64,000 nucleotides of DNA, from assembly GCA_002794775.1 (NCBI GenBank), contig NBAY01000001.1, positions 2,728,001 through 2,792,000 on the forward strand, read 5' to 3'. Shown here one piece after another: positions 34,581 to 46,234 of this stretch. This DNA is from Porodaedalea pini (lineage: Eukaryota; Basidiomycota; Agaricomycetes; Hymenochaetales; Hymenochaetaceae). The position numbers and the translations under genes were made by a program. Positions within the stretch are counted from its first letter, which is position 1; each line of letters opens with the position of its first letter. The notes below the pieces were generated by a model. It was not told the origin of the DNA. It searched no databases and saw only the letters and a program-made list of their open reading frames with translations.

Positions 34581-35933
34581 TTAGACAGAGTTGCCTTTCA
34601 CCACCTTTAAGATGAGCTTCTCCACGTCGCACTGTAAAAATAATGGGACCTGATTCTCCGTGATGTCGATGCAATTGACGATCTCGACCTCCCGGAGCTG
34701 AAGGAAAGCAGGTGGGACGTCCTTTGCGCGACTCTTGAGAAACGCAGAAACGTTTTCGGCCTTGAGGCCTGCACATACGGTCATATTAAAGTACACGAGA
34801 TGCGGGAGCAACTCTTTGTCCCATGCCTCGTCCGTACACGTGAGCGCATGGAATACTTCGTCGGGGATGACACAGTGGTTGAACGAGACACGCATGAGCT
34901 CCGGACAACACCTGAAGCACTCAAGCAGCCGTACGTCGACGTCCCCGAAGTCGCCTAGTGATATGCGTGTGAGCGGCGCTTGCGATACATGCAGGAAGTC
35001 GTACAGTGCGCTCCATGGTCGTTGTCCTATTGTTGGCATGCCTCGCAATCCTAGCCTAATGAGATTTGGTGCAGAGAAGCTGTCGAGAAGGATGCTGATG
35101 TCTGCGGGGAAACTCCAGAGTAAAAAAAGCAGCTCTAGGTTGTTCATGACTATGCGGTTGCTCGGCGCATCCCAGTCGACCCGTTCGTGCCGAATGAGTT
35201 CCAAAACGCATTTGTTCAGGTTCGGCAGGTTTTGCATGAGCTCAAAGGCCGTTTCTTGACATAGTCCACTACCTCGGTGAAGATCGAACAGCTCGAGGTG
35301 GGTTAGTTGAGTCTGCAATTTGACGGAGTTGAGGTCCACGGCGCAATTGCAGACTGAGAGGGTCCTGAGCATCCATCGTGCGGGCCCTAAGTCTAGCTTT
35401 GTTTGCGAATTCTCAGCACCCTCGCTACCTGTACCTTGCAGCGCCGTGTCTTCATTAAGCATCCCGTAATAGAAGAGCTTCTCTATATTAACCATCTCCG
35501 GTACGCCAACACCAGGCGTGACGGACTTGGGGAAGACGCCGCACAGACTCTGAATACGTGCACGGTGTGGCGAAAGCAGCGCAAGGAGCCTCTGCAGCAA
35601 AGCATATAGATTATCTGTCTTCTTCGCATCAGAAAACATTTGTATATCCTGGTCGAAAAGGCTGATGTCGACACTGAGTGGCGCATGCCCTGCACGGGCG
35701 ATCCACAGCTTTGCGAGCTCGTCAACGCCCACGGTCGCTTCCTGCCAGCGTGGGACTACAATCTGCGACCACAGCTGCGGGGTATCAGCTGCAACTGCAC
35801 GCCAAGTGCGGCAGACATGGGTCAACAGGAGTGGCGCGTCGCGGGACTTGAAGCTTGGATTGTCGGGCAGGCAGCCCAGGAAGATCTTGCCGATGAGCTC
35901 GGGCGGAAGGAGTGCGAAATAAGATTTCTCCAT
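34581..35933 (-). CDS. F-box protein
   Basis: Uninterrupted minus-strand frame of 450 codons. The N-terminal F-box reads FALLPPELIGKIFLGCLPDN with the downstream HVCRTWRAVAADTPQLW, the common basidiomycete form that would bind Skp1 in an SCF ubiquitin ligase. The rest is leucine-rich with irregular repeats (LELFDLHRG, LELLFLLWSF, LIRLGLRGM, VEIVNCIDIT), consistent with a substrate-binding LRR-like domain. It belongs to a large, fast-evolving family, so the substrate cannot be predicted. It diverges from TAH18 with about 305 bp between starts. A lack of introns is typical for this family. Confidence 0.88.
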   Translation of the reverse strand: MEKSYFALLPPELIGKIFLGCLPDNPSFKSRDAPLLLTHVCRTWRAVAADTPQLWSQIVVPRWQEATVGVDELAKLWIARAGHAPLSVDISLFDQDIQMFSDAKKTDNLYALLQRLLALLSPHRARIQSLCGVFPKSVTPGVGVPEMVNIEKLFYYGMLNEDTALQGTGSEGAENSQTKLDLGPARWMLRTLSVCNCAVDLNSVKLQTQLTHLELFDLHRGSGLCQETAFELMQNLPNLNKCVLELIRHERVDWDAPSNRIVMNNLELLFLLWSFPADISILLDSFSAPNLIRLGLRGMPTIGQRPWSALYDFLHVSQAPLTRISLGDFGDVDVRLLECFRCCPELMRVSFNHCVIPDEVFHALTCTDEAWDKELLPHLVYFNMTVCAGLKAENVSAFLKSRAKDVPPAFLQLREVEIVNCIDITENQVPLFLQCDVEKLILKVVKGNSV

Positions 35934-36238
35934 ACACCGGATGGGATCCTTGCCGCCTGTGTCCCTTTCGTCTGCGCTCAGTTGAGGTCATAAGGCAAAG
36001 CTGAGACAGGCTGGCCTTGGACGTTGGTTGCACAGCCTTGGTGCCACAGAATTTTGCGTGTTCGGGGAAGTGCAGACTTTGTGACGATATTGCGAAGCGA
36101 CACCCATATCGCAGATTTTCTGTCATTTTGGAATGGTTTATGAAGGAGGCCGCGAGAGAGAGATGAACATGAGAAAAATTCAACCGGAGAGTTTACATGA
36201 TAATCTTATCAGATTGCGTCTAATTTTTTACCTTACCC

Positions 36239-38546
36239 ATGACTGTCACCATGGCCGCTGCCGATAGCGTATCCGGCTCGATCATAGACGAACGTGAACG
36301 CGACATTCTTATACTATACGCGACAGAAACTGGTAATGCACTCGACGTGGCCGAGCAGCTTGCGCGAGAGGCTCGACGACGCCTGTTCTCCGTACGACTC
36401 GTCAGCGTCGACGCCTATCCTCTCGTGCGTCTTCCAGAGTCACTCGTACCTCTTAGCACAACACTTACCCGCTGCTAATCAGGAAGAACTGATATATGAG
36501 ACGCTTATCATCTTCGTAGTCTCTACCACGGGCTCTGGGATCGAGCCGCGCTCGATGACCGCGATGTGGAACATGCTCCTTCGTGCGGACCTCCCCGCGG
36601 ACATCTTCGAGGACCTCCACTTTGCAGTGTTCGGCTTGGGAGACAGCGCGTACGAGAAATTCTGCTGGGCCGCAAAGAAACTTTCACGGCGCCTGCTGAG
36701 CCTCGGAGCACGAGAAATCTGCACGAGAGGCGAGGGCGACGAGCAGCATTCACTCGGGTGTGTGTTGCGTGCTTTCTCTCATTTGCGCATATTTATCAAG
36801 AAGACGATAGGATAGAAGGTGCTTTGGATCTGTGGATGCCGGAGGTCTTTTCTGTGTTGGAACAGCTGCTTCCTCCGCCGCCAGGCACGAAGTTCAAGGA
36901 TGCTGATGCGCTACCGCCTCCCCGCATATCCATCTCTGGCTCTTCCAGAATCTCTTTGCATTCTGGCGACGACCCATTAGAAGTAACTGACGGATATCAG
37001 CTGGCGACTGTGCGGTGCAATAACCGGATAACTGCCGTGGACTGGTTCCAGGATGTGAGGCATATTGAATTCGACCTTGAAAATGATATTATGTATGTTT
37101 CCATTTCCAAGTCGACACCTGTGATTAAAAATATACCTTTACAGCTATGCTCCAGGGGATGTTGCCGTCATTCACCCTATCCAACCTTCCTCGGATGTCG
37201 AATCCTTTCTCGAGAGTGTTGGTTGGCTGGAGTCAGCTGACGAGGAGATACGTCTTTCCGCTGTCGACGAATGTGAGAAACCGGATTGCTGTCTTCCCTC
37301 TGCTTGACGTTGCTCATAAACTTCTCAAGTCTGGCTGCTTCCAGAAGGCACCCCGAAGGTAACGACGCTTAGGCGGCTTTTCACTCGCCATCTAGACATA
37401 AACGCCGTGCCACGACGATCCTTTTTCAGGATACTACGACATTTTGCGAATGACGAACTTGAATCGGAAAAACTGGCGGAGTTCTGCACTGCGGAAGGTG
37501 CGGTGAGTCTTCTTGCAATTGACCTCTGAATTTTCAGGACAGCTGAGTCAGTGTAGGACGAACTTTATCAATATGTTACACGCGTGAGGCGGACTATTCG
37601 CGAGGTCCTTGCTGAGTTCCGATCAGTGAGGATACCTAAGGAATACATATTTGACCTCTTCCCTCTCCTTCGACCGCGGCAGTTTTCGATTGCTAGTTCT
37701 GCTCAAGTGAGTCTCGACTGTTGAAAATATGTCAGAGGATGATGCTGATTGAAATTTCAGGTCCATCGGAAACAGGTCCACTTATGCGTGGCCATTGTAC
37801 GATACAGAACTAAATTGAAGATTCCACGACGAGGTGTATGCTCTACATACCTGGGTGCTTTGAAGCCAGGTTCGTGCTTGAAGCACCTAAAGCATGCTGC
37901 TACTGACTAGTGTTATTACGTTGAAGGCGATACACTACGAATAAAATTACAAAGAGGGTTTCTATCCCTTCCAGAGACTTCGGAAACGCCGGTAGTTTGT
38001 GTTGGACCAGGAACCGGAGTCGCTCCAATGCGTGCCTTGATAGAGCAACGTGTTTATGAGGGAGCTAACGGTATGCACATTCCATCAGATGCAGAAGGAG
38101 AGCTCCTAGATTAAATGAGCATTCTAGATAACACTCTTTATTTTGGCTGTCGTTCAGCATTAAAAGACCATCACTATGGTCCCGAATGGCTAGTCTTAGA
38201 GCATGCTCAGAAGCTCACATACCGCCCAGCATTTTCTCGCGACGGCCCAGAAGGGGTGAGGCGTATTTATGTCCAAGATCGCATGATTGAGGATGCAGAG
38301 AGGCTTTGGGACCTAGTAGGACGAAGGCACGGGTGGCTGTATATCTCAGGGTATGCAACCTCTGCCTTTGTTGATACTCTTCGTTCCTCATCGTTTTCAA
38401 GATCATCGAACAAAATGCCAGCTGCAGTGAAGGATGCAATAGTCCTAGCCGCTCGAGAGGTCGGAGGGATGTCAGACGATGATGCAAGATCTTTCGTGAA
38501 AAGACTGCAGGACAACGGAAGACTTTTTGAGGAGTGCTGGAGTTAA
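36239..38546 (+). CDS. TAH18: NADPH-dependent diflavin oxidoreductase TAH18
   Basis: Cytosolic FMN/FAD reductase that passes electrons from NADPH to Dre2 (anamorsin) for cytosolic Fe-S protein assembly. The FMN domain has ILILYATETGNALDVAEQLA, STTGSGIEP and FEDLHFAVFGLGDSAYEKFC. The FAD domain has RQFSIASSAQ and GVCSTYLGALKPG over intron joins. The NADPH domain has PVVCVGPGTGVAPMRALIEQ, LYFGCRSALKDHHY, GWLYISG and the C-terminal VKRLQDNGRLFEECWS. Length and domain order match the family. Two ATGs are possible: 36239, or 36251 in a better context (CACCATGGCC). Exons carry typical short introns. It shares a divergent promoter with the F-box gene. Confidence 0.92.
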
Positions 38547-39438
38547 GACATGCTAATGTCAGCTATATCAGGTGCATGAATACCAGACGACGTGTCTTAT
38601 GTCGGGATCAGAATGGAACATTTTTCGGCGTCCGCGCGGATTCAAGTGTCGGTGAAGGATCTCCAGATCGCACGCTGCTTCTAGCTGCAACTTTCACGAG
38701 TTCTCCCTTACATAAGAAAACAAAATCGGTCTGTTGTACTTTTGCGCTTTGGCGAGAAGCTTTTTGAACGATGACGACAAAAACACGTTTATCATGGCCT
38801 TCTCATTCACGCGGAGGAACTAAAAGACTTGTGTCAAGGTCCTCTTCTGCCTCTCTTGAACGCCATTCTAAAAGCGTGCGACGGCTCTGGTCTTTTGTCA
38901 ATATTTTGATGGCTCTTTTAATACCCATTCAAGGCTAAACAGCCACCAGAGGTCTTTAGAGGGCCCCCGGCAATGCCTACAGAGGCCTGTCCAAAAATAA
39001 TGCTTATTTTAAACATTTCCCACACTTCCTGAACCCGGATTTGTGCACTTCAGAGCAAGGCGAGTACGTCTTGCAAAAATTTCTTGGCCAAAATTATCTG
39101 GATTCTTGGGCAGGTCTTTATATATGTAGGTGTTGCCACGGGTCCTGTCCTCAGCAGATCAGACGGTAACAAAATATCAGCGAATCAATCGTTGGACACT
39201 AGTACTCCGTGGCACTCGTTTGAGAGTTTGGCAGGAGTCATGGTTCTTATAGTCCTCATTAACTCCAAGTGAGCTCTAGTAGAATCTGATAGAGTCTGAT
39301 CCCCCTCCTGGTGAGGCCCTCAGAAGACCTGTCCGACTAAAGACCTCTACTCTCCGCTCCTTACAACTCACAAGTTGCTGAGTTACAATATCACTTGTGA
39401 GTATCTAAGCCCTTGCATAGCCCCCTCGGCCGTTACTA
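38547..39438. other. Gene-free spacer with inverted repeat
   Basis: About 890 bp between TAH18 and the damaged membrane-protein gene. It contains a 12-bp perfect inverted repeat (38948-38959 and 39337-39348) enclosing 400 bp with no coding signal. It may be a small non-autonomous element. No RNA gene was recognised. Confidence 0.45.
38948..39348. repeat. Possible MITE-like element with 12-bp inverted ends
   Basis: AGAGGTCTTTAG at 38948-38959 is matched by its exact reverse complement CTAAAGACCTCT at 39337-39348. The inside is non-coding, and internal copies of a related CCTGTCC block lie near each end. No target-site duplication is visible, so transposon origin is only a possibility. Confidence 0.3.
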
Positions 39439-41243
39439 ATGTTGGCCGACACAGTACAGGATTTTAGTCCCATGATTGTCTACAGTGGTGACTGGCAGAC
39501 ATTTGGAAACAACGATTTGGACCACGTGCCTATTGTTGCAAATTACTCTGGCTCCTCGTTCGCCAATACTAGCTCGAACGTGAGCTCCGTTCATCAGGTC
39601 TGGATGTTATGTTTATACTAACAGGCGGGTCCAGGGAGCCTCTTGATCGTTGAGTTTCTGGGAAACGGGAGTTTATTTGGAGGGAGCAAAGCGCACGCTA
39701 TATGTGCGTCGTATTTTATGCACCGCTGAGCTTTCCCCTGATAGCTTGCATAATTTGTCAGGGTTCCTTCAATGTCACGTTGGATGATCAGACGTCTGTC
39801 GTAACTGCGTCTCACACTCAGGATATATTTCAGGCTGCCTTGTTCTCGGCGACAAATCTCATGAGCGGTCAACATACATTTACCGTTAACTGCACAGGGG
39901 AAGCATTCGATGCAGATTTCATCAAATTCACAAGTGGGGATGGAATCGAGAGGTGAGTCGAGCTGACTCCGGGACTGCCCTAGCACATACTCTCAGACTC
40001 GCTAATATCTAGTGTATTTAAAGCACGACGAGTAATGATACCACCCTGGATGATGGGGACTCTTCCATTACATATTGTACCTTCCATCCGACTCAGAGTG
40101 GCATATGTCTGTCACCCACCGAAGCGATTATTTTGACCAGACAGCCCAGTTGGTTCATTTCCTCCAACTTTTCCCGCATGTACTAAAGAGCTGGGTCCTT
40201 CAGTCAGACTCATTCGTCCGATGCGAGCTTGCGGCTTACATTTTCAGGTAGGATTTTGTTGCCTCAATCGACGGGAAGTCAGCTTCTCACGGCTATATTC
40301 AGGAAACGCAATCGTGATTTACGGAAGTATGGACAGGGACCATGGGTTATTCAGCACTCAAATCGACTCCGAAGACCCTGTTATTTTGAACGGTTCTTCG
40401 ACACAGTATCATCTACCATCAGTTCCGATCGTAAGTATTGTCATGCACTGCGACGAAGTAAATGTCTAAATGCCTTCCCATTAGTTTGTTGCTGGTGGAC
40501 TAGCGTCTGGCTCTCATACTCTTTCGTTGAGTAATAGCGGTGATGAAATCTTCAATATCGATCAGGTGGTTTACTCGACATGGCCATCATCCACGATGAC
40601 GAGTGGTGGCTCGACATCGTCCAGTAGCGGTGCTTCCTCTTCATCCGGATCCTCTCACTCTCGGTACGCTTGCTAGCGAATATAATGCAAATGTCTAGCT
40701 CACTAACATTTTTCTACTCCTAGAGTCGGAGTTATAGTTGGGTGTGTTGTAGGCGTGCTTGGCTTTTTGGTATTGGCGCTCTCGCAATTATCTGCCTTTG
40801 ACGGCGACGGGAAGTGAGATCGAGCGCAAGGAGTGAGTCATTCTCAATCATAGCTCGTGAGCCGGAAAGAGCGGAGTTCTTAAATGGGGAAATAGTAGCA
40901 CCGTATATTACAAGGAGCGACAAACCGATGCAGCAGACATCTGCATCCGAGGGCATTGCTAGCGTGAGTTCAGAACAGCGATCATCAGTTGTAGATGCAA
41001 AGCCACCGCAGGAAGTAGTGGAAGTGACGTCTTTGCCATTCTCGCGATCATTAGCCTACGATACCTCAGTCGCAGGGCGTCCCTCTCAGAACGTCATCCA
41101 TGAGACGTACGTGTTTCGGTCACTTTTTGAGACTGATGAGCTTAGATGCATCTTTCAGTGACGCTGGCCCTGCTCTTGATTCAGACTACAACGCATCTGT
41201 GCGGTTACCTCCAGCTTACGATCAGGTAACAGGGAGGCGCTAG
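39439..41243 (+). pseudogene. Single-pass membrane protein gene (two extracellular beta-sandwich repeats), probably broken
   Basis: Matches a common but uncharacterised basidiomycete plan. The N-terminal repeat reads IVYSGDWQTFGNNDLDH and FNVTLDDQTS. A second repeat reads TLDDGDSSITY and GNAIVIYGSMDRDHGLFS, then GGLASGSHTLSLSNSGDE. A Ser-rich stalk, one helix (VGVIVGCVVGVLGFLVLA) and a cytosolic tail ending PPAYDQVTGRR follow. In the helix region the frame breaks near 40765-40775. The sensible continuation (ALAIICL, then RRREVRSS) is in another frame and also meets a TGA at about 40799-40801 where Arg is expected. A 68-nt intron could skip this but would shorten the helix. A clear start signal peptide is also missing. 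Confidence 0.55.
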
Positions 41244-41586
41244 GGAGTTGCAAGGACTGCTCATGTTTCGGAACTATTATTTATTCGTTTTATACTGTAT
41301 TGTCGCGTGCTATTTTGAGTCACAGTTTCGACGCGCTTCGTGATTGGGCGCCTCTTACGTTGATCTACTTACTTAAAAATATCGCTATGGCCATCGCCAA
41401 CGGAATCGTGCCACCCTGTATTTTCCGTCCCTTGTCCTCGTCCTTGTCCTTCTCTTTCTCCTTCCACCTTGTACTACGACAATAACTATAGGACTTTGTG
41501 CTGGCACCTCCTGTACTGATACCCTCTTCATCTCTTCAAAGCAACCATCCTCCAAGCATAGCAAGTTCGGTGTTCGCCTCGCAGCC
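41244..41586. other. Gene-free spacer upstream of BAR-SH3 gene
   Basis: 3' region of the preceding gene and a C/T-rich promoter with a CTT/TCC tract (41440-41470) before the BAR-SH3 start. No gene was seen. Confidence 0.55.
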
Positions 41587-44211
41587 ATGGCCAGTAAACA
41601 GGTGCGCCGTATAAGATCACGAACGTTATTTGAGACTGACAGCTCGTGCCGTGGTGCTATAGCTCGGAAAGCTTCGCCAAGTAAGATTTCAGACAATGGG
41701 TGTCATGTAAATTATGGTGTACTCAAGGCCTTTTTCCTTGCAGTGGGCCGGCGAAGTGATATCCTCGCGCGATAAGACGCAGCCGTCTAGTGAGTTCGTG
41801 GCATTGGAACAGGACATGGAGATTAGGAGGAAGGGTGTCGAGAAGTGCGCGATCCTTTGTTGTTGCAGACAAATCGACTGATCATGCTCTGACAGACTGT
41901 ACATAGCGTCGCGGGATTACCTGGAGTACATTTCGCAAAAGCAGCAATCAGACGCAGTCCCTGGGGAAGATCGTATGATGCAAACAGAAGCTCTAGGTGT
42001 CGTCATGATAGGACATGGAGAGGATCTCGGCGACGCGAGTGCTCTGGGTGCGTAGCCAGAATCGTTCACTCGTTGCATTTTTCAAGCGTTATTTATTGCC
42101 GTTATTAGGACGATCCTTAGCGATTTTCGGTCGTGCTCGCTGCCGAGTTGCTGCCATGCAGAACATCTACGCCGTCACATTTACCGACACCTTTCTTGCT
42201 TATCTGGAACGCTCGAGGGCCGAGCTGGATGATTATGCCGCGCAACGGAAGAAGTTGGAGTCTCGCCGACTTGCGTATGACGCCGCAATTTCAAAGGCTG
42301 ATAAGACCTACAAGAAGGAGAAAGACAAGAAGGATGCTGAAGAGGAGCTTATCAAAGCGAAATTACGATATGAAGAGATGGCTGAGGACGTACGAGCCAG
42401 GATGGACGCGATAAGGGAGGGTGAGGTCGAACATCAACGAGAGTTGAAAAACTTCGTGCGATCGGAGATAAATTTTGTGGAACAGTACTTGGAAGTTCTG
42501 AGGGAAGTCAAATCAGAATGGCCTGAACCAGAGTATGTCCTAACTCTGAACCAGTATTCATGCATATTTATTGACGGTTAAATTCAGCACCTACGCGGAT
42601 CTGAGAAAACCGACTTCTTCTTTCGCTACGCCCCATAACTTCAGCCGTACATCGACAAATAGTACCGATTCGAAGGACTCTGATATGAAGCAAGCTCCTT
42701 CTGTCCCATCAAGGGTTGGTTCGCATCGTTCCAACCGTTCGGTGCAGTCAGTGAGCTCCAAGAAGAGTGTCTCTGCCCGTAGCACGAACCAGCACGAGTC
42801 TTCTAGTGAATCAGAGGACGATATGGCACGCTCTCGACCATCGTCGCGCGTGTCTCGTAAGATGTCTACCAAAACCTCACGCTCCCAGTCTCGGCAGTCG
42901 AAGGCACGATCACGCTCTGGTTCTGTCACAACTACCGGCACAGCTGCCGCTATGGACACGGCAGATGACGCTGCGTCGGTCAAAAGCAGCGGAAAACACA
43001 AGAAGGCTTCTGGCGGCGTCGCGAGCTGGGTTGGCGATGCGATGACTAGTGTTATGAGCCGCAACAAGTCTCGTAACACAGACGTCGAGAACTTTTCTAC
43101 CTTAGCGGACAAGGATGAGGATGACTGGACGGACAGGGATGGCATTCGCCCAAAGCATTCGCGCAAGCCGTCCAATCGCTCGACGAAAAGCAACGGATCA
43201 GCGAATGGAAGGAGCCGTTCGCAGTCTGGTATCGGATCTGAGTCTGGTAAAGGCTCGAGGAAGGTCATGAAGGCCTTATATGACTTCTCTGGCAGTAGTG
43301 ACGAATTGAGTTTCAAGACTGGCGAGGAAATCGTTGTCGTTAATGAGGTGCTCGACGACTGGTGGCTAGGCGAAGCGGGTGGGCGAAGAGGCTTGTTCCC
43401 GACGAACTATGCGGTCTTGATAAAGGCGGCGGAAAGTCCTACGGCATCCACAAAACTGAAGAACGCTAGCAGTACGAGTATTTTGGGTTTAGGACAACTG
43501 TCGCGGGGATCTAGCAAACTCTCCTCGGAGGACGAGGAGAGCCGTCGGACCCTTGTCGAACCTTCTGAATCAGAGCTTAGTATGACTGAAGACGAGCACG
43601 ATGGTGATAGCATCAGCGGCTGGCATCCTTTCGATGACCGTCATCGCAGCTCCGGTCCAACGTCACGAATCATTATACCGACCGCAGGCGAGGATCATGA
43701 CGCTGCGAATATCCCCCACCAGAGTGGGTTTGTCGTCGGCGATGGTGACTTCAACAAGAAGCTTTCACTATCCCTGGCCAAGCTCAATGTGCAGCAGGTC
43801 CCTTCACGATCGCGATCGCCGGGTGCGACAGGCTCCGCTATCGATGTTTCGACGCCCTCTCCAGGTGCTTCCTCTGTGAAGAGGATGCCTCCTCCCCCGC
43901 CTCCTAGGCGACAAACATCTAGTGCTGTTTCCAGTGGTCCACCACCGTTGCCAGTCCGCAATCTCGGGCCGAGCCGTGCACACTCGTCAAGCTCCGCTCT
44001 CCATAGTCTTGTCCCACCTACTATGGATCGCCGCGCTCATTCGGAGACCAGCTCGCCCTTCGAGAGCCAGAGTGAGCTATCTTTTGATGCAGTCGCGACG
44101 ACGTTCGCATCCTCGACGGTTAACTGTGGCGCTTGCGGATGTAAAGACTTTGTCGAGGATCCTTTCCGAGGTCATGGTCTCTGCGCAAACTGTACTCATG
44201 CACATATTTAA
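41587..44211 (+). CDS. BAR domain and SH3 domain protein
   Basis: Likely membrane-curvature adaptor linking endocytic membranes to actin. Exon 1 encodes MASKQ, then an 18-nt micro-exon (LGKLRQ) joins to WAGEVISSRDKTQPSSEF, giving the standard N-terminus of BAR-domain proteins. The BAR helices contain RDYLEYISQKQ, YLERSRAELDDYAAQRKKLE, a Lys-rich coiled stretch and FVRSEINFVEQYLEVLREVK. A long Ser/Arg-rich linker follows, then the SH3 domain: MKALYDFSGSSDELSFKTGE, DDWWLGEAGGRRGLFPTNYA. After a Pro-rich region (PPPPPPRR) the C-terminus carries two CX2C pairs (CGACGCKDF and CANCTHAHI), likely a small zinc-binding element. The gene appears intact. Confidence 0.87.
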
Positions 44212-44631
44212 TTTTTATCCTTGATTCTGATATAGCCCCGCTCGTCACCTTGCTTTGCTTTGCTACTTATAGATAGTTTTCCACTAATACCGAACGAACT
44301 CTGCTTAAACATGCAACTTGAAGGGTTCTTTTCATCTGTCCATTCATTTCCTCTCGATCCCGACATCCATTTGGTTAATGGCGCTACATACGCCATGCCT
44401 ACTTGTAAATATCTTGTATTTTTGAAGGCCAACTGTATTTACTGAGTCCGTCGTTGTCCAATCATCGCAGTGGTTGTTCTTGAATGTGCGTCACGTGCAG
44501 CAGCGCGAATCCTCACGATCGCGACGCGACTTCAACTTGTAGCGCTCGTTCATCTCAGACTGGTCTGCATCCGCCCGTAAAGCATATATCGTACTTCCAT
44601 ACACTCGCGACATATTCTACGCCCTATATCT
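44212..44631. other. Gene-free spacer
   Basis: 3' UTR of the BAR-SH3 gene and promoter of the SAP-domain gene. Near 44490 a CACGTG-type hexamer (GTCACGTGCAGC) stands about 140 bp before the next ATG. No gene or RNA was recognised. Confidence 0.5.
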
Positions 44632-45656
44632 ATGTCTGCGACATACTCAGGCTCTCTACAAGTCAAGAAGAAGGCGGAATTGCAGGAGATTGCGCAGGCT
44701 TTGGCCATATCCGATGCTGGCACGCGCGAGGATCTCCAGCAACGCATCAAGAAGCATCTCGAGGATTACAGCACCGATCTAGAGGGAGACCCTGTTTTCT
44801 CTGGCCTATACACGACGCGAAAGCGTCAGAGGAGTCTGCAGCCCCCGGGTGTCCCCCAACCCACGCATTCCCACTCAACTGAGCCCTCGAAATTCACCGC
44901 AATCCCTGAGGAAAGAGGCTTCACTCCTCCAGCGGATGACATGCGCGACGTGTCGATGATGATACCCCGTGCTCCTCTGTCGACGGGCCTCCCGACGCCT
45001 TCACCTCCGAGAAAGGCATCGGTATCACCGCGTAACGTATCTCTCCCGCCGTCTCCGGCGAAGAGCCTCGTCGCAGAGGCTAAGGCACAACCGGAAGTCC
45101 AAGCCGCCCTAGAAATGGAGCGTGATCTTGTTGGGAGTCTCTCCCAAACTGTGTCTTCAGTTCGTACAGTGAGTGTCATATACTTGTCCTCCGTTACAGT
45201 TCTCGGTACTAAGATGCTATTCCAACGCAGTTTCTTTCAAGCGGTCGGAACATCTTCATCGTGTCCACAATCTTGGATTTCGTTGCTATTCTATACAACA
45301 TCCATATCAACTCATTCTATCCGATACCACCCGTCTACGTCACTTCGGAGCCCGCACTTCGCGCAACAGCTCTGGCAACCATGTATTGGGCCATCCCATC
45401 GGTGGTCCTTCCGACAATCATTGGATACCTTGTCTCATTTTCTTCACCCGCGTCTAAGCCACGTTTTGATGTGCTTTCCGCATCAATCATACGCATGGCT
45501 GCCAACTTTGTGAACTTTTATCCATCGATGGTCTTCGTCGAGCAAGATACTGCCGTACAGAGCCTAGACGTGTTGGGAATCAAATGGCGAGCACTGTCCT
45601 CGGGTGTTTCACTCGCCTTTGCTTTTGCAGAGGCTATTGCGGGAAGGAATCACTAG
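44632..45656 (+). CDS. SAP-domain protein with C-terminal membrane helices
   Basis: A SAP/HeH-type motif lies at the very N-terminus (LQVKKKAELQEIAQALAISD, TREDLQQRIKKHLEDY), a fold that binds DNA or chromatin. About 100 Pro/Ser-rich residues follow. A short intron at about 45170-45231 joins to a block with several hydrophobic helices (IFIVSTILDFVAILYNI, TALATMYWAIPSVVLPTIIG, ALSSGVSLAFAFAEAIA). The plan (DNA-binding SAP at one end, membrane anchor at the other) suggests a nuclear-envelope tether for chromatin, comparable in concept to Heh/LEM proteins but with a different membrane part. Function is inferred from architecture only. Confidence 0.8.
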
Positions 45657-46234
45657 GCCTGAACGACGCTTATGTGTGTACATTCGGATCCTACTACCTT
45701 CATATGTCACTGACGAGTTGATCTTGCTGTAGAACTCCGCTATCATGCTATTCATGCCTTTTTATATTTAATATTTGCGCAAGGTCGCTACTCGAATAAT
45801 GATCTATTGTCCCTTGGAATTAAAGTGTATAGTAGTTCATGTTTGCTGTTGCGGATTGCTTTTCTTCGCTGTTCTGCTTCGAATTTTTCTGATTTCAAGT
45901 TATGCCGCCTACTCTTACCTCTTTATGACGTTCCTCGTTACTTGATTGCTTTCTGCTATGTACACAGCGCTACTGGCGCCGTATACCCTTATGTGTGATT
46001 GTTGTACGACTATATAACATGTTTGTTCATGTGTAGATGCTGTGTAATATTCTATTTGTTATGAGATACATGTATCAACATCGAGAGCGCATATAAGCGA
46101 ATGTGGAGAATAAAAAGGCATAATAGTACACGAGATAGTTAATCTGCGCTCTTTATGTGTGATCGGTCAAATGACCAGCATTTGCCTTGTACTGCCCCAG
46201 TAAGAGAACCAAGCGATATTCTGCGCCTTTTGAA
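45657..46234. other. Convergent gene-free spacer
   Basis: Between the SAP gene (+) and the Gag-like gene (-). AT-rich, with many TATA/TGTA elements as in 3' regions. No gene, tRNA or repeat was recognised. Confidence 0.6.
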
